This document shows, piece by piece, positions 48,337-58,200 of a DNA stretch of 64,000 bases; the first letter of the stretch is position 1; each line of letters opens with the position of its first letter. The notes under the pieces were generated by a model that was not told where the DNA came from, did not search any database, and was given only the letters and a program-made list of their open reading frames with translations. This stretch comes from Bradyrhizobium sp. LTSP849 (GTDB lineage Bacteria; Pseudomonadota; Alphaproteobacteria; Rhizobiales; Xanthobacteraceae), in NCBI RefSeq assembly GCF_000938255.1, contig NZ_JYMR01000026.1, forward strand, positions 53,923 through 117,922. Direction: 5' to 3'. Both the position numbers and the translations under genes were made by a program.

Positions 48337-49946
48337 TTCAAGCCTTGAGCGCGCGATAATGCTGTCGCGATCGCCGCACGCGTCGGATGACGGAAGCGAG
48401 CTGCGATATAACCATCGGGCCTGAGCAGATAGGCTGAGCCTGGCTCGGCATCGTAGCGCTTTGCGGCAAGGCCCGCGGGATCACGCAGGCCGCCCTCGCC
48501 GCCGATGCGGATGTCTGTGACGCCATCGGGCGTTTCAACCGCCTCGCCATTGCTGAACGACAGCAATGTAAAATCCGTTCCGTCCTTGCGGAATGCGTCC
48601 GTGAGATAGGCACTCTCGCCTCCGCGTGTCGCTGTCGGCGCATCCAGCATGGAGCATCCGGGCCGTGGCCCAGATCGCCACGCATCGGCATCGGGTGACG
48701 ACAGCGGCGTGTCATAGCTGCAAGGCACCGAAAGCCGACCGCCATTGACCATGCGCTTGCCGAACTCGGTTTCCTTGGCGAGTGACAGCACCGCCTTGCG
48801 CAGTCGCGCCTCCTGATGCGAGTTCGGCGCCATGAAATCAGTCGAGCGGGTGGATTCGCGGATGTTCTCGTCGGCAGCCGCGCTGCGCTCGGCATGGTAG
48901 CTCTCGAGCAGGCTCGCGGGCGACTTGCCCCGCAGCACGCGATCGAGTTTCCAGGACAGGTTCTCCGCGTCCTCCAGACCCGAGTTCGCGCCGCGCGCGC
49001 CAAAGGGGGAGACCCGATGAGCGGAATCGCCGGCAAAAATCACGCGACCATGGATGAAGCGGTCCATCCGCCGGCACTGGAATTTGTAGAGCGAGATCCA
49101 CTCGAACTCGAATTTGTCGTGGCCGAGCATGCGCGCGATCCGCGGCCGCACATTTTCCGGCTTCTTCTCGATAACGGGATCGGCGTAACGGTTGAGCTGA
49201 AGGTCGATGCGCCAGGTGTCGTCGGGCTGGCGGTGCAGCAGCGCCGAACGCCCGGCATGGAACGGCGGATCGAACCAGAACCAGCGCTCGGTCGGGAATT
49301 CCGCGGTCATCTTGACGTCGGCGATCAAAAACTGGTCCTCGAACACCTGGCCGGCAAAGTCGGCCCCGACCATCTGCCGCAGCGAGGAGCGCGCGCCGTC
49401 GCAGGCAACGACGTATTGCGCGTGCAGGCGATAGGCGCCCTCGGGCGTTTCGATGGTCAGCGCGACCGAGTCATTGCGACTCTCCAGTGCCGTCACCTTG
49501 TTGCTCCAACGCAGGTCGACCTCCGACAATTCGCTGATGCGATCGACCAGATAGGCCTCCGCGTAATATTGCTGGAGGTTGATGAAGGCCGGCCGCTTGT
49601 GGCCGTCCTCGGGAAGCAGATTGAATTGATAGAGCTGCGACTCGCCATGAAAGATGCGGCCGACGCTCCACACCACGCCCTTCTCAACCATACGGTCGCC
49701 AACGCCGAGCCGGTCCCAATATTCCAGCGAGCGTTTTGAGAAGCAGATCGCGCGCGAGCCCTCGCCAATGCGGTCGGCGTCATCCAGAAGGACGACGCGC
49801 TGGCCGCGCTGGGCGAGATCGATCGCCAGCGACAGCCCGACCGGGCCCGCGCCAACCACCACCACGGGATGCCCGGCCGGATTTTGGCCGGGACGATCCT
49901 GATCGGGATGGCGGCGATAGCCGAACTGGGATTTGGCCTGCGCCAT
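48333..49946 (-). CDS. FAD-dependent aromatic monooxygenase
   Basis: A 537-residue class A flavoprotein hydroxylase: the GxGxxG motif VVVVGAGPVGLSLAIDLAQR (about 30-50), the conserved DG motif VACDGARSSLRQ and the GD motif VIFAGDSAHRVSPFGARGAN. The C-terminal thioredoxin-like domain is typical of the MhpA/PheA group. First gene of the leftward operon with DUF2783, MBL, hmgA and perhaps fahA, it likely hydroxylates a phenolic acid toward homogentisate; 3-hydroxyphenylacetate 6-hydroxylase is one candidate. The substrate is inferred from context. Confidence 0.87.
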   Translation of the reverse strand: MAQAKSQFGYRRHPDQDRPGQNPAGHPVVVVGAGPVGLSLAIDLAQRGQRVVLLDDADRIGEGSRAICFSKRSLEYWDRLGVGDRMVEKGVVWSVGRIFHGESQLYQFNLLPEDGHKRPAFINLQQYYAEAYLVDRISELSEVDLRWSNKVTALESRNDSVALTIETPEGAYRLHAQYVVACDGARSSLRQMVGADFAGQVFEDQFLIADVKMTAEFPTERWFWFDPPFHAGRSALLHRQPDDTWRIDLQLNRYADPVIEKKPENVRPRIARMLGHDKFEFEWISLYKFQCRRMDRFIHGRVIFAGDSAHRVSPFGARGANSGLEDAENLSWKLDRVLRGKSPASLLESYHAERSAAADENIRESTRSTDFMAPNSHQEARLRKAVLSLAKETEFGKRMVNGGRLSVPCSYDTPLSSPDADAWRSGPRPGCSMLDAPTATRGGESAYLTDAFRKDGTDFTLLSFSNGEAVETPDGVTDIRIGGEGGLRDPAGLAAKRYDAEPGSAYLLRPDGYIAARFRHPTRAAIATALSRAQGLN

Positions 49947-49988
49947 GCGCTAACCTCGGCTCTGGTCAGGAGGGGACTGATCTGCTAG

Positions 49989-50008
49989 ATAGTCTCACGT
50001 GCAACTAT
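49989..50008. promoter_or_regulatory. operator between the monooxygenase operon and marR
   Basis: ATAGT-CTCACGTGCA-ACTAT has perfect five-base arms around a CACGTG core, lying 42 bases before the monooxygenase start and 48 before the MarR start. It is the likely MarR site. Confidence 0.55.
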
Positions 50009-50056
50009 TTTGGACCGGGGCTGGCCGGCCGTCAACTGGAATTCGGAGAGCTCTTC

Positions 50057-50599
50057 TTGGCGAGGACATCCAGCGACATCGCGCTGAAGACACGCGAAGC
50101 CGGCGAGGCGACACCGCGGCCGAAGTCGCGGCTCGATTTGTTCAAGTTCGTGCCGTTCCGCCTCAACCGGCTCGCGGCGGAAGTGAGTTCCGCGCTTGCG
50201 GTCGAGTATCAGGAGCGTCACGGCCTCGACATTCCGGCCTGGCGCGTGATTGCGACACTCGGCTTCCGCAACGATGCCTGTAGCGCGCAATACGTCTCGC
50301 AATGCACCCGCACCCACAAATCCACCATCAGCCGCGCGGTGACCACGCTGTTACAAGAGGGCCTGATCGAGCGGGTCGAGAACGAAGCCGACCGCCGCGA
50401 ATTCCGCCTGCAACTGACGAAGAAGGGCCGCGCGCTCTACGAAGAACTATTCCCGCAGCTGCTGCGGCGGGAAGACGAGATCCTCGCCTGCCTCTCCGCG
50501 CACGAGCGCAAGCAATTGTCGGCACTGCTCGGCAAGATCGAACAAAGCCTCGATTTGATCCAGACCAGCGAAGAGGCCGACGCCAAGCAGGCGTATTAG
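50057..50599 (+). CDS. MarR-family regulator of the aromatic operon
   Basis: About 180 residues with a winged helix (ALAVEYQERHGLDIPAWRVI, CTRTHKSTISRAVTTLLQEG, NEADRREFRLQLTKKGRALY) and helical dimer ends. It starts with TTG at 50057, supported by GGAGAG six bases upstream; no ATG gives a sensible N-terminus. It is divergent from the monooxygenase operon and probably represses it until a phenolic effector binds. Confidence 0.87.
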   Translation: MARTSSDIALKTREAGEATPRPKSRLDLFKFVPFRLNRLAAEVSSALAVEYQERHGLDIPAWRVIATLGFRNDACSAQYVSQCTRTHKSTISRAVTTLLQEGLIERVENEADRREFRLQLTKKGRALYEELFPQLLRREDEILACLSAHERKQLSALLGKIEQSLDLIQTSEEADAKQAY

Positions 50600-50608
50600 C
50601 CTCCGCCG

Positions 50609-51415
50609 TCACTTCGCAAACGACCTCGACGGCGGCAGGTGCAGCGCCCAGGCATCCACCTTGTCGCTGGCGCGCGGATAGATCTCTGTGACGATCGGAT
50701 CGTGGCCGGGAATGAAACGATCGGGATGACCGGCAAGGCGCTCGATCGTCTCCCAGCCCTGCGCCATATCGCCGACATTGTAGACGATCGGGAACGGGCT
50801 CCGACGCTGGAGATTGGCGTAGAAATGCGCGGCGTCGGACGCCAGCACCACCGATCCGCGCGCGGTCTCGACCTTGACCACCTGCAAGCCGTCGGAGTGA
50901 CCACCGACGCGATGCACGGTGACGCCGGGCGCAACCTCGCCATCGCCTGAATAGAAGGTGACGCGCTCACCATAGACATGGCGCACCATCTGCGTGACGT
51001 GCTCGACCGAGAAGGGATGTCGCAGCAGTCCGTTGCACATGCAGCGCCCGGTCGCGTAAGCCATCTCGCGGTCCTGGAGATGGAAGCGCGCGTTCGGGAA
51101 ACGATCGAGATTGCCGGCGTGGTCGTAATGCAGATGCGTCACGATAATGTCGCGAATGCTTGACGCCGAAACGCCAAAGCGCTCCAGCGCATCGACCGGA
51201 TTGAGCGTCAGCTTGCGCGCCCGCAAGCTCGCCTCCTCGGCATTGAAACCGGTATCGACCAGGATCTCGCGGCCACCGCCGCGGATCAGCCAGACAAAAT
51301 AGTCGAGATCCTGCGCCGCACTGTCATGCGGGTCGGGCGCCAGGAAGTTCATGCTGGGGGTGCGCGGCGACATCGTCGCATAACGGAGCGCGTAGATTTC
51401 GTAGGCGTTTCCCAT
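50609..51415 (-). CDS. N-acyl-homoserine-lactonase-like metallohydrolase
   Basis: A 268-residue MBL-fold hydrolase with the full metal motif HLHYDH (THLHYDHAGNLDRF), a later His (GGHSDGLQVVK), Asp (LASDAAHFY) and a final His (IPGHDPIV). It belongs to the AiiA/AttM-like lactonase group. The start at 51415 gives MGNAYEIYALRYATMSPRTP, while an in-frame ATG upstream adds an unnatural stretch. It could cleave quorum-sensing lactones or a lactone from catabolism. It is convergent with the MarR gene. Confidence 0.82.
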   Translation of the reverse strand: MGNAYEIYALRYATMSPRTPSMNFLAPDPHDSAAQDLDYFVWLIRGGGREILVDTGFNAEEASLRARKLTLNPVDALERFGVSASSIRDIIVTHLHYDHAGNLDRFPNARFHLQDREMAYATGRCMCNGLLRHPFSVEHVTQMVRHVYGERVTFYSGDGEVAPGVTVHRVGGHSDGLQVVKVETARGSVVLASDAAHFYANLQRRSPFPIVYNVGDMAQGWETIERLAGHPDRFIPGHDPIVTEIYPRASDKVDAWALHLPPSRSFAK

Positions 51416-51783
51416 GGTTTTTGCTTTTTCTGAATGGATCTTAAGGAACGATCCCGTGCACCAAGCCATCGTCAGCCGCAAAGGTCAAACACCGCAGGTG
51501 GCGACGGACGCACGCCCATAATGTGAGACCAATCACATCCTCGTCGCGAGTGCCGTCCTAACATGGCCGCCGGAACCCCGGACCAAATGTGTCGAGTAGG
51601 ACCGTGACAGCCGACTTATTCCCCTCGCAGCGTCCCCGCGCGTCGCGATCAATTGTCGCGATAGTGCCGAATCTCCAAGCGGTTGACGCCAACTCTCCCC
51701 GGTTTGATAATGCACATTGCGTAAGTTAAGGTCGCCGCGGCGCAAGCTGGAAACGGCGCCTTTTTGGCTGGACCGCGCTCATT
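51416..51783. promoter_or_regulatory. 368-base divergent intergenic region with a CRP-type site
   Basis: No gene is present. At 51522-51537 TGTGA-GACCAA-TCACA is a perfect match to the Crp consensus TGTGA-N6-TCACA, about 110 bases upstream of the lactonase-like gene and 250 upstream of the caspase-like gene. The rest holds no other clear signal. Confidence 0.5.
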
Positions 51784-53322
51784 ATGAAAATTCGCTTCCT
51801 TTTTCTTCTGCCTTTGCTTGTCTCGCTTGTCCCGACCGCGCCATCCTTGGCGGCCGGCGACCGCTTTGCGCTGGTCATCGGCAACGCCAAATACCCGGAC
51901 GCGGACGCCCCGCTGAAGGAACCGCTCAACGACGCGCGCGATATCGCCGACGAGCTCAAGCGCGACGGCTTTTCCGTGGAGATCGGCGAAAACCTGACCG
52001 GCGACGGCATGCGCCGCGCCTTCGACAAGCTCTACGGCAAGATCAAGCCGGGCTCGGTGGCGCTGCTGTTCTACAGCGGGTTCGGCATCCAGTCGGCGCG
52101 CCAGAGCTTCATGATCCCGGTCGATGCCCAGATCTGGACCGAATCCGACGTCCGCCGCGACGGCTTCAGCATCGAAACCATCCTTGGCGAGCTCAATACC
52201 CGCGGCGCCGGCGTCAAGATCGCGCTGATCGACGCTAGCAGACGCAACCCATTCGAGCGCCGGTTCCGCAGCTTCTCCGCCGGTCTGACGCCGGTCATTG
52301 CGCCGAACGGCACGCTGGTGATGTATTCGGCAGCGCTGGCCTCGGTGGTATCGGACGTCGGCGGCGACCACAGCCTGTTCGTCCAGGAGCTGCTCAAGGA
52401 AATCCGCGTCCCCGACCTGATGGCGGAGGAGACGCTGAACCGCACCAAAATGGGCGTCACCCGCGCCTCGCGCGGCGAGCAGGTGCCGTGGATCTCATCC
52501 TCGCTCGCCGAGGATTTCTCGTTCATTCCGGGCGCCACAGGATCGCGTCCAACGGCGACGGCGCCACCGCCGGCGCCCCCCGCACCACCGCCGCCGGTCG
52601 CAAACAACCCACCACCGGTTCCGCCAGCGCCGCCGGCGCCCGTAGCCGCGAACAATCCGCCGGCGCCGCCCGCGCCGCCGTCACCACCACCCCCATCGCC
52701 GAAGCCGCAGGTCGAGGCCGCTCTGCCCCCGCCTCCGCCCCCGCCTCCACCACTACCGCCGGTCAAACCGGCTGATACGGCGACCGCGCCGACTACCGAT
52801 TCCGGCCCGAGCCAGGCCATGCTGGCCGACGACCCCACCATCAAGAGCCTGACCGCAAAGATCGCCGCCAATCCAGACGATGTGAATGCGCTGTACCGGC
52901 GCGGTCAAGTCTATGCGAGCAAGGGGGCTTTTGGCCTCGCCATCAAGGATTTTGACGACACGCTGCGGATCAACTCGAAGGACGTCGAGGCCCTGAACAA
53001 CCGCTGTTGGACCCGCACCGTGGTCGGCGACCTCCAGGGTGCGCTGAAGGATTGCAACGAGGCGCTGCGGCTGCGGCCGAATTTCGTCGATGCCTTGGAC
53101 AGCCGGGGACTGGTCAACCTGAAATCCGGGGCAGCCAAGAACGCCATCGCCGATTTCGACGCGGCACTGAAGATCAACCCGCGCCTGACCTCCTCGCTCT
53201 ATGGGCGGGGAATCGCCAAGCAGCGTAACGGCTCGGCTCAGGAAGGAGCGCTCGACATCGCCAATGCCAAGGCGATGGACCCGAATATCGTTCAGGAATT
53301 CGCAAGTTACGGAGTGCGTTGA
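51784..53322 (+). CDS. caspase-fold protein with replaced catalytic residues, proline linker and TPRs
   Basis: A 512-residue exported protein: a signal peptide (FLFLLPLLVSLVPTAPSLAA), a peptidase C14 (caspase) domain at about 26-240, a Pro-rich linker at ~255-345, and TPR repeats at ~360-500 (ALYRRGQVYASKGAFGLAIK, ALNNRCWTRTVVGDLQGALK). In active caspases the His lies in YSGHG and the Cys in DACR. Here they read YSGFG (Phe100) and DASRRNP (Ser152), so the dyad is lost. It is probably a periplasmic binding or scaffolding protein rather than a protease. I recall relatives in Bradyrhizobium with DASRRNP. Confidence 0.83.
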   Translation: MKIRFLFLLPLLVSLVPTAPSLAAGDRFALVIGNAKYPDADAPLKEPLNDARDIADELKRDGFSVEIGENLTGDGMRRAFDKLYGKIKPGSVALLFYSGFGIQSARQSFMIPVDAQIWTESDVRRDGFSIETILGELNTRGAGVKIALIDASRRNPFERRFRSFSAGLTPVIAPNGTLVMYSAALASVVSDVGGDHSLFVQELLKEIRVPDLMAEETLNRTKMGVTRASRGEQVPWISSSLAEDFSFIPGATGSRPTATAPPPAPPAPPPPVANNPPPVPPAPPAPVAANNPPAPPAPPSPPPPSPKPQVEAALPPPPPPPPPLPPVKPADTATAPTTDSGPSQAMLADDPTIKSLTAKIAANPDDVNALYRRGQVYASKGAFGLAIKDFDDTLRINSKDVEALNNRCWTRTVVGDLQGALKDCNEALRLRPNFVDALDSRGLVNLKSGAAKNAIADFDAALKINPRLTSSLYGRGIAKQRNGSAQEGALDIANAKAMDPNIVQEFASYGVR

Positions 53323-53463
53323 TATTTTTTTGATTTGAGGCGGGAGGCGCCTCGAACCCCCGGCGGCCCCGCCAAGACTAATCGAACGGATGCCGCAAGC
53401 GGCCTTGCCGGGGGCCTATTGCATGATTTGGAACCGCGCGGGCTGCGCAGGGAGGGACTGGCA

Positions 53464-54135
53464 ATGAGATTGGCTGCAAAAGGACTTACCGCAATCCTGT
53501 CCATCATCACCATCGGCGCCGCGCTGTCGCTGCCGGTCTCGCCCGCGTTCGCTGGCGACGACGGCAACAGCAAGAACGTCACCGAGGACGAGATCGTCCG
53601 CGCTCTGGCGCCGCAGCCCAAGAAACCCTTGACCCGCGGCCTCTCGGTCGGCCCGCAGACCAGTCCGGCGCCGAGCGCCGAGGAAACCAAGCTGCTCCAG
53701 ACCGTCCGCGGCCGGTCCACGCGTTCGCTCTCGTCGACCGAACGTGAAGAGATCGCCTCAGCCGCCAAGGACAAGCCTAATATCGATCTCGAGATCACTT
53801 TCGACTACAACTCGGCCGATATCAGCACCAAGTCGCTGCCCTCGGTTCAGGCGCTCGGCCGCGCACTGACCAGCCCCGACCTGAAGGGCTCGACCTTCGT
53901 GGTCGCGGGCCACACCGATGCCGCCGGCGGCGAGGGCTACAACCAGGAACTGTCGGAGCGCCGCGCCGATTCGATCAAGCGCTACCTCGTGGACAAGTAC
54001 AGCATCGCCGCGACCGACCTCGTCACCGTCGGCTATGGCAAGAGCAAGCTGAAGGACCCGAGCCAGCCGATGGCGGAGGTGAATCGCCGTGTCCAGGTCG
54101 TCAATATGGAAAACAAGACCACCGCATCGAAGTGA
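53464..54135 (+). CDS. OmpA-family outer membrane protein
   Basis: A 223-residue protein with a signal peptide (AILSIITIGAALSLPVSPAF), a linker of ~80 residues and an OmpA peptidoglycan-binding domain (ITFDYNSADISTKSLPSVQA, VAGHTDAAGGEGYNQELSER, RADSIKRYLVDKY...VGYGKSKLKDP). GGGAGGGAC upstream marks the start; a longer in-frame opening upstream is not natural. It follows the caspase-like gene after ~140 bases, so both may act in the cell envelope. A hairpin terminator follows. Confidence 0.9.
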   Translation: MRLAAKGLTAILSIITIGAALSLPVSPAFAGDDGNSKNVTEDEIVRALAPQPKKPLTRGLSVGPQTSPAPSAEETKLLQTVRGRSTRSLSSTEREEIASAAKDKPNIDLEITFDYNSADISTKSLPSVQALGRALTSPDLKGSTFVVAGHTDAAGGEGYNQELSERRADSIKRYLVDKYSIAATDLVTVGYGKSKLKDPSQPMAEVNRRVQVVNMENKTTASK

Positions 54136-54196
54136 CCACGACGTAATCCGTTGAAGTGACAAGTCGTGATGTGGTGTAAAGTCTTGCTCCCAAAGC

Positions 54197-54220
54197 GCGT
54201 CCCGCAGCCTTGCGGGACGC
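54197..54220 (+). terminator. hairpin after the OmpA-family gene
   Basis: GCGTCCCGCA-GCCT-TGCGGGACGC is a perfect ten-base-pair stem 61 bases after the stop, followed by CGCTTCGTTT. Confidence 0.65.
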
Positions 54221-54278
54221 CGCTTCGTTTCAGGGAAACACCCTCAGCAACCGCAAACCAGGCCAGGATGATCCGGCG

Positions 54279-55208
54279 ATGAACATCTCCGAATATCTCA
54301 AGCCTGCCGGAACTGTGGTGTTCATCGTCGCGCTCGGCGTCGGCTATTACTGGTTCGAGCATCGCCATCACCCGGAAGAAAAGGAAACGCCGGGCGAGGC
54401 GCACGTCATCGTGACGAAGTCGACCAATGCCTGCTTCTCCGATCTGGTGCGGGTGACCGGCTTCTTCGTACCGCGGCGCGAGGCGGTGGTCATCGCCGAC
54501 CAGGAGGGATCGAAGGTCACCGACCTCTTCGTCACCGAAGGCGCCGTCGTCACCGACAATCAGGAGCTGGCTCGCCTGACGGCGCCGCCGCAGATTCCGG
54601 GCCAGCCGCAAAGGCCCGGGCCGCAAGGGCCGATCTCGCTGAAGGCGCCTGCGCCTGGCCTAGTCACCGAAGTCCGCACCATCGTCGGCGCGCCGGCCTC
54701 GCCGCAGGCGGGGCCGATGTTCCGCATTGCCGTTAGCGGCGAGATTGAGCTGGATGCGCAGGTTCCGGCCGTGCACATGCCAAAACTCAGCCCCGGCGCA
54801 ACGGTGCGGATCAGCAGGGACGACGCCGCCGACCTGATCGGCCGGGTCCGGCTGGTTGCGCCCGAGATCGACCGTGCCACGCAGCTCGGCCGCGTCCGCA
54901 TCAGCGTCACCAACAATCCCTCACTGAAGATCGGGACGTTCGCCCGCGCCTCCATCGACGCCAAGCGAAGCTGCGGCGTCGCGGTCCCCAAGACCGCGAT
55001 CGACCATCTCACCGTTCAGGTCGTCAAGGGCACCACGATCGAGACGCGCAGGGTGCGGGTCGGGCTGACCTCCGACAGCCAAACGGAAATCCTGGAAGGG
55101 CTCGACGTCGGCGAAATCGTCGTGGCCGACGCCGGCTCTTCGCTGCATGACGGCGACCAGATCAAGACCATGTTCGCTGATGAACTCGATCGCACGCGGG
55201 TACGCTGA
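54279..55208 (+). CDS. RND efflux membrane fusion protein
   Basis: A 309-residue periplasmic adaptor: an N-terminal anchor (GTVVFIVALGVGYYWFEH), a short barrel-sandwich/lipoyl part (VRVTGFFVPRREAVVIADQE, GPISLKAPAPGLVTEVRTIV) and beta-barrel and proximal domains (VRISVTNNPSLKIGTFARAS, VRVGLTSDSQTEILEGLDVG). The alpha-hairpin is nearly absent, replaced by a Pro/Gln loop, so it is shorter than AcrA-type adaptors. Its TGA overlaps the ATG of the permease gene. Confidence 0.87.
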   Translation: MNISEYLKPAGTVVFIVALGVGYYWFEHRHHPEEKETPGEAHVIVTKSTNACFSDLVRVTGFFVPRREAVVIADQEGSKVTDLFVTEGAVVTDNQELARLTAPPQIPGQPQRPGPQGPISLKAPAPGLVTEVRTIVGAPASPQAGPMFRIAVSGEIELDAQVPAVHMPKLSPGATVRISRDDAADLIGRVRLVAPEIDRATQLGRVRISVTNNPSLKIGTFARASIDAKRSCGVAVPKTAIDHLTVQVVKGTTIETRRVRVGLTSDSQTEILEGLDVGEIVVADAGSSLHDGDQIKTMFADELDRTRVR

Positions 55209-58200
55209 TGGCTCTCAATATCTCGGCATGGTCGATCCGTAATCCGCTGCCGTCGGTCGTCTTTTCGATCATCCTCCTGATCCTCGGCTGGGTCTCCTTC
55301 ACCAAGCTCGCGGTGACGCGGCTGCCCTCGGCCGACATCCCCGTGATCTCGGTCGCGGTGTCGCAGTTCGGCGCGGCACCTGCAGAGCTCGAGTCGCAGA
55401 TCACCAAGACCATTGAAGACGCGGTCTCCGGTGTCGAGGGCGTGCGGCACATCGGGTCGCAGATCACCGACGGCCTGTCCCTGACCACGATCCAGTTCGC
55501 GCTCGAAACCAACACCGACCGCGCGCTCAACGACGTCAAGGACGCCGTGACGCGGGTGCGCTCGAATCTGCCGCAGAACGTGAACGAGCCGCTGATCCAG
55601 CGCGTCGACGTGATCGGCCTGCCTATCGTTACCTACGCCGCGATCTCGCCCGGAAAGACACCGGAACAGCTCTCCTATTTCGTGGACGATGTGGTCAAGC
55701 GCGCGCTGCAAGGCGTACGCGGCGTTGCTCAGGTCGAGCGCATCGGCGGTGTCGAGCGCGAGATCCTGATCTCGCTCGATCCCGACCGCCTTCAGGCGAT
55801 GGGGCTGACCGCCGTCAATGTCAGCCAGAGCCTGCGCGGCACCAATGTCGACGTCGCCGGCGGCCGCGCCGAAATCGGCAAGAACGACCAGGCGATCCGA
55901 ACGCTGGCCGGCGCAAAGACGCTGAGCGACCTCGCCGGCACCATGATCCCGCTGTTCGCCGGCGGCGAAGTTCGGCTCGACGATCTCGGCACCGTCACCG
56001 ACACCATCGCCGATCGCCGCACCTTCGCCCGCTTCAACGGCGAGCCGGTGGTCGCGCTCGGCATCAAACGCTCCAAGGGCGCCAGCGACGTGGTGATCGC
56101 GGCCGCCGTCGCGAAGCGCATCGACGCGCTCAAGGCCGCCTATCCCGACGTCGACCTGAAACTGATCGACACCTCGGTCGAATACACCAAGGGCAATTAC
56201 GAGGCCGCGATCTCGACCTTGTTCGAGGGCGCCATCCTCGCCGTGGTGATCGTGCTGCTGTTCCTGCGCGACCTGCGCGCCACCATTATCGCCGCTATCT
56301 CGCTGCCACTGTCGATCTTCCCGGCGTTCTGGGCGATGGACATCCTCGGCTTCTCGCTCAACCTCGTCAGCTTCCTCGCGATCACGCTGTCGACGGGTAT
56401 TCTTGTCGACGACGCCATCGTCGAGATTGAGAACATCGTCCGGCACATGAACATGGGCAAATCGCCCTACCGCGCGGCACTCGAAGCCGCCGACGAGATC
56501 GGCTTGGCCGTGATCGCGATCTCGCTGACGATCATCGCAATCTTTGCGCCCGCCAGCTTCATGTCGGGCATCGCCGGGCAGTTCTTCAAGCAATTCGGCA
56601 TCACCGTCTCGGTGCAGGTGTTCTTCTCGCTGCTCGCTGCGCGCTTCGTGACGCCGATGCTGGCGGCCTACTTTCTCAAACATGGCAATCATGAGGAACC
56701 GCCGCCGGGCCGGGTGCTGCGGACTTATCACCGCATCGTCACCTGGTCGGTGCGGCACTATTTCATCACCGTGCTGATCGGCGTCGGCATCTTCGCCGCT
56801 TCGATCTGGAGCATCACGCTGCTGCCGCAAGGCTTCCTGCCGGCGCAGGACAGCGCACGCTCCCTGCTCGCGCTCGAGCTGCCGCCGGGCACACAGCTCG
56901 CCTATACCGAAAAGGTCACCGAGGACATCGTCGCACGGCTGCGCAAGCGGTCGGAGGTGAAAAGCATCTTCGTCGACGGCGGCCGCGTTCCGCCGGGCAC
57001 TCAGGAAGTCCGGCGCGCGGCTTTGATCATCAATTACGTACCCAAGGCCAACCGCGACATCAGCCAGCGCGAGCTCGAATTCTCGATCAGCCAGGAGCTG
57101 GAGAACATTCCCGACATCCGCTTCTGGTTCCTCGACGACAACGGCCTGCGCGCAATCGCGCTGGTCGTCACCGGCGCTGACGCCAATATCGTCAACAATG
57201 TCGCAAGCGAACTCGCAACACAGATGAAGCGGGTTCCGACCATCTCCAACGTGATCTCGGAAACCACGCTGGAGCGGCCCGAGTTGCGCATCGAACCGCG
57301 CGCCGATCTCGCCGCACGGCTCGGCGTCTCGACCGAAAGCCTGTCGCAGACCATCCGCGTCGCCACCATCGGCGACGTCGGGCCTGCACTTGCCAAATTT
57401 GACGTCGGCGACCGTCTGGTGCCGATCCGGGTGCAGCTCGAGGACGCCGCGCGCGGCAATCTGAAGACGCTCGAACAGCTGCGCGTGCCGCTTGGCGAGC
57501 ACGGCGAGAAGGGCGGCGTACCGCTCTCGGTCATCGCCGATGTCAAGCTCGACCAGGGCCCGACCAGCATCAGCCGCTACGACCGTGAGCGGCAGGCGAC
57601 CGTCGCCGCCGACCTCGTCGGGTCTGCTGCGCTCGGCGACGCTACCAAGAAGATATACGACCTGCCGGTGATGAAGACGTTGCCGAAGAACGTGAAGGTC
57701 TCCCCCTCCGGCGACGCCGAAAGCCTGAACGAACTGTCCGACGGCTTTGCTACCGCGATCACGGCGGGCTTGATGATGGTCTACGCCGTGCTGGTGCTGC
57801 TGTTTGGTACCTTCCTGCAGCCGATCACCATCCTGTTCTCGCTGCCGCTCTCGATCGGCGGCGCGATCGTGGCCTTGCTGATCACCGGCAAGCAGCTCAC
57901 GACACCGGTCTGGATCGGCATCCTGATGCTGATGGGCATCGTCACCAAGAACGCGATCATGCTGGTCGAATTCGCCATCGAATCCATTCACGCCGGCAAG
58001 CCGCGCGACGAGGCCATGATCGACGCCGGCATGAAGCGCGCCCGCCCGATCGTGATGACCACGATCGCGATGGCCGCCGGCATGATCCCGAGCGCGCTCG
58101 CGGTCGGTGCCGGCGGCGAGTTCCGATCCCCGATGGCGCTGGCGGTGATCGGCGGCCTGATCTTCTCGACCATCCTGTCGCTGGTGTTCGTGCCCGCGAT

